Source of the DNA: Kiritimatiellia bacterium
GTDB taxonomy: Bacteria; Verrucomicrobiota; Kiritimatiellia; RFP12; UBA1067
DNA: 6,013 bases
NCBI GenBank assembly: GCA_028707675.1
Contig: JAQWAM010000095.1
Location: forward strand, 1-6,013
Direction of reading: 5' to 3'
A program made the position numbers and the translations under genes. Of this stretch, positions 1 to 5,169 are shown one piece after another (the stretch's first letter is position 1; every line of letters starts with the position of its first letter). The notes beneath the pieces were generated by a model, which saw only the letters and a list, made by a program, of their open reading frames with translations, did not search any database and was not told where the DNA came from.

Positions 1-897
1 ATCGACGAGCTGTGCCGACTGAGCTATGACCGCGACACGTTGTCGAAACGATTGGTCTCTTTACTGGCGAAACAGGTTTTCACTTACGGCGTTTACAACG
101 GAGATGTCCACGCCGGCAACATCTTGGTGATGCCCGGGCCAACCATCGGGCTTTTCGATTTCGGCATGGTGCGCACAATCGACCCCGAGACACAGAAACT
201 GATGATCGATCTGTTCGTCGCGGTGGTGACCAAGGACGCGGTGCGTATGAGCCGCATACTTTCGGCTTATGCCGAACCCGGCCATACCCCCGACACTATG
301 CGTCTGGCCCGCGACCTGCACGAGTTGCTTGTGTTTTACTACGACCTGCCCGCCGAAGACCTGCGTGTGGAGACCATGCTGGAAATCGTCATGGACCTGC
401 TCGCCACGCACAAGCTGGTGGTGCCGCAGCAGCTCATCATGCTGTGCCGCGCAGCGGTCATGACGGAAAGCATCGTGCGCATGCTGTCGCCGAAAATGTA
501 TTTCGTGGTCGAGCTTGCGCCGTTCATCAAAGACGCCATCAAGAACCGTTTCTCGCTGGGCAATGTGCGTGACGAGCTGGGCAGGCTGGCGGCCGACGGC
601 ACGCGCGCGCTCAGGGCGCTGCCTGCCGCGCTGGGAACTTTCCTGACCAACATGAACGACGGCGTCCTGCGGGTCGAGTCGCAGCACCGCGACCTCGAAA
701 AACACACGCGCCAGTTCAGCCGCATGGCCACATGCCTCGCGCTGAGCGTTATCAGCGGAGCGCTGTTCCTGGGCTCGGCCTTGCTAGTGGCGTTCGCCAA
801 GGATAGCGCTCCCGGTCTGGCCAAGACAGGGCGGTTCGGGCTGGCCGCCGCCGCGCTCCTGATCTGCGCGGCGCTGATCAAGCTGTTCCGCAAATGA
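1..897 (+). CDS. ABC1/UbiB/AarF-family kinase-like protein, C-terminal part (5' end outside window)
   Basis: The reading frame is open from base 1, so the N-terminal part of the gene lies outside the window; 298 residues are visible. Seen: a catalytic-loop motif GDVHAGN (residues 34-40) followed by the metal-binding DFG (residues 53-55, in LFDFGMV). This is the spacing and wording of the UbiB/ABC1 atypical kinase fold (usual form ADPHPGN...DFG). A helical region follows, and then two C-terminal hydrophobic segments at about residues 242-265 and 279-295, the usual UbiB membrane anchor. Family knowledge: these proteins are ATPases or kinase-like proteins at the inner membrane. In proteobacteria UbiB supports ubiquinone synthesis, but many homologues occur in bacteria that make no ubiquinone and have no known role. 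The diagnostic N-terminal KxGQ motif is not visible, so the symbol ubiB is withheld. The closest alternative is another ABC1 paralogue. The gene ends 153 bp before the next gene, with a stem-loop between them. Confidence 0.87.
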   Translation: MDELCRLSYDRDTLSKRLVSLLAKQVFTYGVYNGDVHAGNILVMPGPTIGLFDFGMVRTIDPETQKLMIDLFVAVVTKDAVRMSRILSAYAEPGHTPDTMRLARDLHELLVFYYDLPAEDLRVETMLEIVMDLLATHKLVVPQQLIMLCRAAVMTESIVRMLSPKMYFVVELAPFIKDAIKNRFSLGNVRDELGRLAADGTRALRALPAALGTFLTNMNDGVLRVESQHRDLEKHTRQFSRMATCLALSVISGALFLGSALLVAFAKDSAPGLAKTGRFGLAAAALLICAALIKLFRK

Positions 898-969
898 AGC
901 TCGGTTGCCAAAACAAAGACCCGCAAACGGATACATTCGGGTCATGGCCGGCCCGTTCTTACGCTTCCT

Positions 970-1001
970 GCCGGAAAACAGGTTTTGTCTTGCTTTCCGG
1001 C
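970..1001 (+). terminator. Stem-loop after the UbiB-like gene; possible weak terminator
   Basis: GCCGGAAA (970-977) and TTTCCGGC (994-1001) form a perfect 8-bp inverted repeat around a 16-nt loop. It lies 72 bp past the stop codon of the UbiB-like gene. No T run follows directly: the nearest, six T at 1026-1031, starts 24 nt downstream. It is therefore not a textbook intrinsic terminator. A second short pairing inside it (AAAAC 975-979 with GTTTT 982-986) would compete with the larger stem. It could be a terminator aided by Rho, a 3' end stabiliser, or chance. Confidence 0.35.
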
Positions 1002-1018
1002 TGTCCAATCTCAATAAT
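990..1018 (+). promoter_or_regulatory. Candidate sigma70-type promoter of the TPR membrane protein gene
   Basis: A -35-like TTGCTT (990-995, three of six consensus bases) and a -10-like AATAAT (1013-1018, five of six) are separated by exactly 17 bp. A transcript would start near 1025 and give a leader of about 26 nt. That leader would include the ribosome site AGAGG (1039-1043), which lies 7 nt before the ATG at 1051. The -35 box overlaps the right arm of the stem-loop at 970-1001. The match is modest, and housekeeping promoters in this organism's phylum may differ. Confidence 0.35.
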
Positions 1019-1050
1019 TAGCTCCTTTTTTACATCATAGAGGCAAACGC

Positions 1051-1848
1051 ATGAGTACCGAGAAAAGCAAAGCCGACAAGACTACGAAGCCCGTGCTGCA
1101 CACGATCCCCGAGAATCTGCCAGAGGAACTTTTGCCGATTTACGACTGGTGGAAAACCAAGGGGCCGGCTTTTCTGACCGCTCTGGCGACTGCTGCGGTT
1201 CTGGCTGGCGGCGTTTTCGCCTTCAGGGCTTATCGCGCGTCCAAGACGGCCGCGGCCAACCAGGCGATTTTGAAGGCATCCTCTCTGGAAGACCTGGAGA
1301 ACGTGGTGGCGAAATACGGAGCTACCAAAGCCGCGGGCACCGCGCGCCTGCGTCTGGCCAAAGCCTATTACGACGCATCGAACTATCAGGCGGCGCTGCA
1401 GACTTATGACGAGTGCCTGAAAAAAGGCACGGCCAGAGCGTTAAGGGAGATCGCGGAGCTGGGCCGCGCCCATGCCTTGGAAGGCCTGAACCGGTTGGAC
1501 GAGGCCCTGTCCGATTTCCAGCGCTTTGAGCAGCAGCGGACCGGTCATTTTCTCTACCCCCAAGCCGTGATGGGCGCCGCGCGTGTGCTGGCCATGCTCG
1601 GCCGCAAGGACGAGGCCAAGAACAGGATCGAGAAGCTCAAAGCCGAAAAGACCGGTGACGAGGCGGTCGAGATGGCCGTCGCGAATCTTGACGGGGTGAT
1701 CACGCGCTATGAGCCGCGGGCGGAGCGTTCGCTGTTCGACATGGCCGAAGAGGCCGTCAAAGCGGCGCCCGCACCCGAAAAACAGGCTCCTGCCGCCGAA
1801 GTTCCCGCGGCGGCGGAGCAGCAGCAGCCTGCGGCCGGCCAGCCCTGA
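1051..1848 (+). CDS. Membrane-anchored tetratricopeptide-repeat protein, YfgM-like (TPR_21 type)
   Basis: This 265-residue protein starts at the ATG at 1051, supported by AGAGG 7 nt upstream. Seen: a polar cytoplasmic N-terminus of about 38 residues (with LPEELLPIYDWWKTKG next to the membrane) and one hydrophobic helix at about 39-58 (FLTALATAAVLAGGVFAFRA). A periplasmic or extracytoplasmic helical region with TPR-like pairs follows at about 65-215, for example residues 96-125 (ARLRLAKAYYDASNYQAALQ...) and 131-160. A low-complexity Ala/Pro/Glu/Gln tail covers about 237-265. The layout of a short N-terminus, one TM helix and a helical repeat matches the TPR_21 family, which includes YfgM, an ancillary SecYEG/PpiD partner that helps envelope protein traffic in E. 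coli. The sequence does not prove that role. Here it stands without the bamB or hisS neighbours seen in E. coli, as a probable single-gene unit facing the Rrf2 gene 30 bp away. A generic TPR scaffold is the main alternative. Confidence 0.7.
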   Translation: MSTEKSKADKTTKPVLHTIPENLPEELLPIYDWWKTKGPAFLTALATAAVLAGGVFAFRAYRASKTAAANQAILKASSLEDLENVVAKYGATKAAGTARLRLAKAYYDASNYQAALQTYDECLKKGTARALREIAELGRAHALEGLNRLDEALSDFQRFEQQRTGHFLYPQAVMGAARVLAMLGRKDEAKNRIEKLKAEKTGDEAVEMAVANLDGVITRYEPRAERSLFDMAEEAVKAAPAPEKQAPAAEVPAAAEQQQPAAGQP

Positions 1849-1878
1849 GGTGTCGCTGCAACGCCCGGCTGCGCGCGT
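1849..1878. other. Short convergent intergenic gap with no clear terminator
   Basis: Only 30 bp separate the TGA of the TPR gene from the TAG of the Rrf2 gene on the opposite strand. I see no strong GC hairpin with a T run on either strand. Only a weak 5-bp pairing is present, CAGCC (1840-1844) with GGCTG (1867-1871). The two transcripts may run into each other. Confidence 0.5.
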
Positions 1879-2334
1879 CTAACGTCGCCCCGCAGACTCA
1901 AATAACGTAATTGTCGGGGGGGCGGAAACCGCGCAGCGCCGGATCAGTTCGGCCAAGGTGATGTTCTGCAATGTGTCCTTGACCGCGTTGTTCACCTCTT
2001 GCCAGACCGCGCGCGCCACGCAGGTCCCGCTTTTTGGGCAAGGTTTTTTTTTATCCAGGCAATCCGAGACCTGCAGCTCCCCCTCCAGGGCGGTGACGAT
2101 CTCGAGCATGGTGATATCCTCGGGGCGCCTGATCAGGAAATAACCGCCGCGCGCCCCCCGCGCGACACCCAATATTCCGGCCGCTTTCAATGGATTGATC
2201 ACCTGCCAAAGGTACTTGACGGAAATGTCCTGCCGCCGGGCCAGTTCGTTAAGCGTTGCCGCTCCGACGCCGTTATGCATGGCTATGTCGATAAGGGTTC
2301 TAAGCCCGTAACGCCCTTTGGTGGATACTTTCAC
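1879..2334 (-). CDS. Rrf2-family transcriptional regulator with IscR-like cysteine cluster
   Basis: The protein has 151 residues if it starts at the GTG at 2334. That start gives the family's usual opening (M)KVSTKGRYGLR. A second GTG in frame at 2373 would add 13 residues that look unlike the family; it has a GGGA 6-7 nt upstream, whereas the 2334 start has no ribosome site. Seen: a winged helix-turn-helix at about 1-70 (TLNELARRQDISVKYLWQVI, then wing GARGGYFL), a dimerisation helix (ITMLEIVTALEG), and cysteines at 92, 99 and 105 (C-x6-C-x5-C). This is the position of the [2Fe-2S] ligands of E. coli IscR (92, 98, 104). The fourth IscR ligand, His107, is Arg108 here. Family knowledge: Rrf2 proteins sense Fe-S status, nitric oxide, iron or cysteine metabolites. 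The three cysteines make Fe-S binding likely, but the signal cannot be read. Nine A in a row encode KKK between C92 and C99. The gene is divergent from the histidine kinase gene, a common layout for autoregulation. Confidence 0.9.
   Translation of the reverse strand: MKVSTKGRYGLRTLIDIAMHNGVGAATLNELARRQDISVKYLWQVINPLKAAGILGVARGARGGYFLIRRPEDITMLEIVTALEGELQVSDCLDKKKPCPKSGTCVARAVWQEVNNAVKDTLQNITLAELIRRCAVSAPPTITLFESAGRR
2044..2052 (-). repeat. A9 homopolymer inside the Rrf2 coding sequence
   Basis: Nine T on the + strand read as nine A on the coding strand, encoding Lys95-Lys96-Lys97 just before Cys99. Runs of eight or more identical bases are prone to replication and transcriptional slippage. 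Losing one A would shift the frame and reach a TGA at 1994-1992, giving a product of about 113 residues that keeps the DNA-binding domain but has only the first of the three cysteines. Gaining one A would also replace the remaining cysteines. Whether slippage occurs is not shown by the sequence. Confidence 0.6.
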
Positions 2335-2343
2335 AATGCGAGT

Positions 2344-2372
2344 ATTGTATGTTTTCCGGCTTTGTGCGTCCA
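2344..2372 (-). promoter_or_regulatory. Candidate promoter of the Rrf2 gene, giving a near-leaderless transcript
   Basis: On the minus strand a -35-like TGGACG (2372-2367, four of six) and a -10-like TACAAT (2349-2344, five of six) are 17 bp apart. The transcript would begin near 2337, only a few bases before the GTG at 2334. That would agree with the lack of a ribosome site at that GTG and would exclude the upstream GTG at 2373. It rests on short motif matches only. Confidence 0.3.
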
Positions 2373-2396
2373 CCGTTTTCCCGCTAATATTCGTGC

Positions 2397-2431
2397 TAGC
2401 CTTTTAGCCTTTGTTTGGGTCAAAGAAGGCT
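2397..2431. repeat. Tandem TAGCCTTT repeat with inverted AAGGCT in the divergent control region
   Basis: TAGCCTTT occurs twice head-to-tail with no gap (2397-2404 and 2405-2412). AGCCTT (2406-2411) is also mirrored by AAGGCT at 2426-2431, so a 6-bp stem with a 14-nt loop could form. It lies between the Rrf2 gene and the kinase gene, just upstream of the kinase promoter candidate. It may be an operator half-site array or chance; no known Rrf2 operator consensus is evident. Confidence 0.35.
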
Positions 2432-2459
2432 TGTGCCGCACATATACTCTTGTTATCAT
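2431..2459 (+). promoter_or_regulatory. Candidate sigma70-type promoter of the hybrid histidine kinase gene
   Basis: TTGTGC (2431-2436, three of six) and TATCAT (2454-2459, five of six) are 17 bp apart in an AT-rich stretch that stands out from the surrounding GC-rich DNA. Transcription would start near 2466, about 25 nt before the ATG at 2491. No Shine-Dalgarno sequence is visible in that leader. The direct repeat at 2397-2412 lies just upstream, where an activator or repressor could act. Confidence 0.4.
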
Positions 2460-2490
2460 ATTAACATCTTCACAAACGGCTGTTTTATTG

Positions 2491-5169
2491 ATGAAAAGTC
2501 ACCAACTGAGCTGTTCGCGCCAAAGCGTCAGAACAAAATTCGGTCTTTTGACCGGGTGCATGCTGCTGGGATTGCTGGCCGCCTTCTATATCGGCGGGCG
2601 TTTCATCCTCGTGCATATGCTGAGGCAAGCCGAGAAGAACATACAGGTCATAGGTTCCGACATAAAAAATATGGTTTACGGAGAACTTGTTTCGGTTCAG
2701 CGCGCCACTCACCGGATGTCCGAGAATCTGCCTTCGTCAATTGAGGATGTGTCCGAAGAGTTCCTGCGCGCGCAAATCTCGCGCGCCGCCGCTGACACGC
2801 CGGTCACTTTGGTTTTGGCTCTGAATACCGAAGGATACTTCGCCAAAGGCTTGTATCTTACGCCCGGCGGCGTGGCTCGCCCGGTTGAGGAACACGAGAT
2901 AAAGCCTTATTTCTCAAAAGAATCCCCGTTGCCGTCCGCCATTAGGGAGCGCTTTTCAGCTTCCGGGCTGCTAATCTTCAACGGGATGCCGATGTCTTTT
3001 GCCTTGGCGCCGCACAACGACCCGCAGGGACGGGTCAACAGTTTCATCGTGTTAGGATCGCCTTTCCCAAGTGTCTCTCTGATCAACCGGATCAACCAAA
3101 TGACCCACGGCATGCATGTGTCGCTGTCCGAACGCGTGCGCAACCCGCTCGCTCCGCGCCCTGACAACCGCGACAACCCGTCCCCAGAGGGGACGTCTCC
3201 GATATTCAAGGATTCAGTGAACTACTATGCGGGCGGCCGATGGCACTTGGGCGAGAACACTTTTGAGGCGGTTCTGCCGGTCAACGACATCATGGGCAAT
3301 GAGGTTTCGGCGATCTCGATCCGCATGCCCGGCAGTTTCTCTTCGCTGGCGAGCATCGCGCTGGGCTGGCTGACATCCTTCACGGCGGTTGTCGGCATCA
3401 TTTTCGTGCTCCCGATGTTCTGGCTGCAGGCCCGGTTTTTACTGAATCCGCTCTCTACTTTGGCGGATCAGATAAGGGAAATCGGCACGAAGCACCTTGA
3501 CGGAAATTGCGCGAAACTGGTCTGGCCGAGGAACGACGAGTTCGGCGCGCTCGCCGAGAGCGTCAACGAGATGCTCGCGGCGCTGGCGGACAACAACGGC
3601 AAAATCAAGGCGCACGAGCAGAAGCAAAAGGCCCTGATCGCAGGCATGCCTGACGGCTTGTGCCTGTTCGACCGCAACGCCAATATCGTCGCAATTCACA
3701 AGCAGCCCGATTACGCCCGTCCGGTACCCGGACTGCTTGCGGGGCGCCCCATATCGCCCCCGATTTTCCCCGACACCGACTGCGAAGCCATGGGCAAGGC
3801 CATTGAGGCGGCCTTTCAGTCCAGCGGCATCCAGATGATCATGCTCTGCTGCCGCGAGTCGGACGGGTCTTACCGGCATTTCGAGACCCGCATCAGCCGC
3901 CTCGATGACTTTCTGGCGCTGGTTGTGATGCGCGACATCACCAAAGAGTGGCGCGAACGCGAGACCCGCGAACAGATGGAGTCGCGCCTCGCCAAAGTTG
4001 ACAAGATGGAAAGCTTGAGCACCTTGGCGGCGGGCATAGCGCATGACGTCAACAATATCCTGACCATCATCCAGAACACCATTGACATCACATGGGAGAA
4101 TCCGGCTGAAGGCGAAGAGCAAGAGGCTGTCAGCACGATCAAGCAGGCCACCGGCAAGGGCGTTTCCCTCACGCGCGAGCTGATGACTTACGCGGGTCAC
4201 ACCAGCATATCTTTCAAACGCGAAGACCCAAACAAGGTGATCGCCGACCTCGACAAACTGATGGGCGGCGTGATCGCATCCAATGTCAGCCTGGAACTCA
4301 AGCTCACCCCCGATCTGCCCGCGGTCGACATCGACCCGCACCAGTTCTGGAAAGTCATCATCAACCTGCTGAAAAACGCTTCCGAAGCCATGGGCGGGGC
4401 CAGCGGCCACATCCGCATCAGCACCTACCCCTTCATACTGCACACGAACAACGCCAACGATTTCTTCAGCACGCAGACCTTGAATTTCGGCCGCGGCGTG
4501 GTTTTCCAGATCGACGACAACGGTTCGGGCATACCGCAGGAGGTCATCAAAAGGATGTTCGAGCCTTTCTTTTCCACGAAGTCCGTCGGCCGCGGCTTAG
4601 GGTTGGCCACCGTGTTCGGCATCGTGGACGCTCACAACGGCGGTATCGCCATATCGTCGGTGATCGGTAAAGGCACAACATTCCGGGTATGGCTGCCTGT
4701 GGCCATTGATAAGCCGCCCGCTCTGGCGGAGGAATCAATGCCTGAACCCCAGGAGGCAGCTTCGGGCGGCACCAGCGCCGCCCCGCCGGCGCCGACGCTC
4801 CCGCCCTGCGTCATGCTGGTCGAAGACGACCGTTCCATAATACATGCCACGACGGTCCTGCTGCGATCGCTACACGTTGAGGTGTTTGCCGCAACCAGCA
4901 AACGCGAGGCGCTGGCGCTCTTCCGAAAACACGCTGACGCGGTATCGGTCATTCTGCTGGACGCCCAGATCGGCGAATTGGACAACGTGCGCCTGTTGAG
5001 CGTCTTGCGCCTGCGCAAACCAACCCTCAAGACAGTCATCATCTCCGGCTACAACGAGGACAGGATCAGCCGCATGTTCGCGTCAGAGGCATACGACTGC
5101 TTCCTCAAGAAGCCCTACACCCGTGACGAGCTGAAAAAAACGCTCGCCAGATTCATGCGGTTAACATGA
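2491..5169 (+). CDS. Hybrid sensor histidine kinase (CHASE4-like, HAMP, PAS-like, HisKA, HATPase, receiver)
   Basis: This 892-residue protein starts at the ATG at 2491. The frame stays open far upstream, but that part is antisense to the Rrf2 gene and looks non-coding. Seen in order: TM1 at about 17-44; an extracytoplasmic region at about 45-282 resembling CHASE4 (SGLLIFNG at 158-165; PVNDIMGNEVSAISIRMPG near its end); TM2 at about 286-312; HAMP at about 315-367; a PAS-like domain at about 376-483 ending in the typical MRDITKEW; and a short coiled coil. HisKA follows with phospho-acceptor His518 in GIAHDVNN. The ATPase has an N box (NLLKN, 625-629), G1 (DNGSGI, 676-681), F box (FEPFFSTK, 690-697) and G2 (GRGLGL, 700-705). 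After an Ala/Pro-rich linker (about 738-773) comes a receiver with Asp779/Asp780, phospho-acceptor Asp824, Ser852 and Lys874. All catalytic residues are present, so the kinase should be active at the membrane, passing phosphate from His518 to Asp824. HDVNN and the F/G boxes suggest the HPK4-type class. The ligand is unknown. No separate response regulator or Hpt protein lies in the window. Confidence 0.95.
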   Translation: MKSHQLSCSRQSVRTKFGLLTGCMLLGLLAAFYIGGRFILVHMLRQAEKNIQVIGSDIKNMVYGELVSVQRATHRMSENLPSSIEDVSEEFLRAQISRAAADTPVTLVLALNTEGYFAKGLYLTPGGVARPVEEHEIKPYFSKESPLPSAIRERFSASGLLIFNGMPMSFALAPHNDPQGRVNSFIVLGSPFPSVSLINRINQMTHGMHVSLSERVRNPLAPRPDNRDNPSPEGTSPIFKDSVNYYAGGRWHLGENTFEAVLPVNDIMGNEVSAISIRMPGSFSSLASIALGWLTSFTAVVGIIFVLPMFWLQARFLLNPLSTLADQIREIGTKHLDGNCAKLVWPRNDEFGALAESVNEMLAALADNNGKIKAHEQKQKALIAGMPDGLCLFDRNANIVAIHKQPDYARPVPGLLAGRPISPPIFPDTDCEAMGKAIEAAFQSSGIQMIMLCCRESDGSYRHFETRISRLDDFLALVVMRDITKEWRERETREQMESRLAKVDKMESLSTLAAGIAHDVNNILTIIQNTIDITWENPAEGEEQEAVSTIKQATGKGVSLTRELMTYAGHTSISFKREDPNKVIADLDKLMGGVIASNVSLELKLTPDLPAVDIDPHQFWKVIINLLKNASEAMGGASGHIRISTYPFILHTNNANDFFSTQTLNFGRGVVFQIDDNGSGIPQEVIKRMFEPFFSTKSVGRGLGLATVFGIVDAHNGGIAISSVIGKGTTFRVWLPVAIDKPPALAEESMPEPQEAASGGTSAAPPAPTLPPCVMLVEDDRSIIHATTVLLRSLHVEVFAATSKREALALFRKHADAVSVILLDAQIGELDNVRLLSVLRLRKPTLKTVIISGYNEDRISRMFASEAYDCFLKKPYTRDELKKTLARFMRLT

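Noticed and set aside
61..705. A 214-codon open frame on the minus strand opposite the UbiB-like gene.
   Set aside because: It is rich in His, Gln and Arg without domains, and is a shadow of a recognisable kinase-like gene.
946..953. GGCCGGCC palindrome between the first two genes.
   Set aside because: An 8-bp GC palindrome in GC-rich DNA is unremarkable and is not part of any larger symmetry I can see.
70..986. The 11-mer AAACAGGTTTT occurs at 70-80 and again at 976-986.
   Set aside because: One copy is inside a conserved coding region and one is intergenic, with no further flanking similarity, so chance is the simplest explanation.
1999..2490. The kinase reading frame stays open about 490 bp upstream of the ATG at 2491, which would allow a protein of over 1,050 residues.
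   Set aside because: This stretch is exactly antisense to the well-supported Rrf2 gene, its translation shows no domain or membrane-signal logic, and it would place a cytoplasmic-looking segment before a normal N-terminal TM helix.
3439..4443. A 334-codon open frame on the minus strand within the kinase gene.
   Set aside because: It lies opposite the HAMP-to-HisKA region, whose motifs are clear. Its translation is rich in His, Asp, Gly and Val as expected from antisense of GC-rich codons, and it shows no family signature.
4435..4500. Apparent insertion in the ATPase domain between the N box and the G1 box.
   Set aside because: HPK4-type hybrid kinases usually have a variable loop of this length here, so it is not an unusual insertion.
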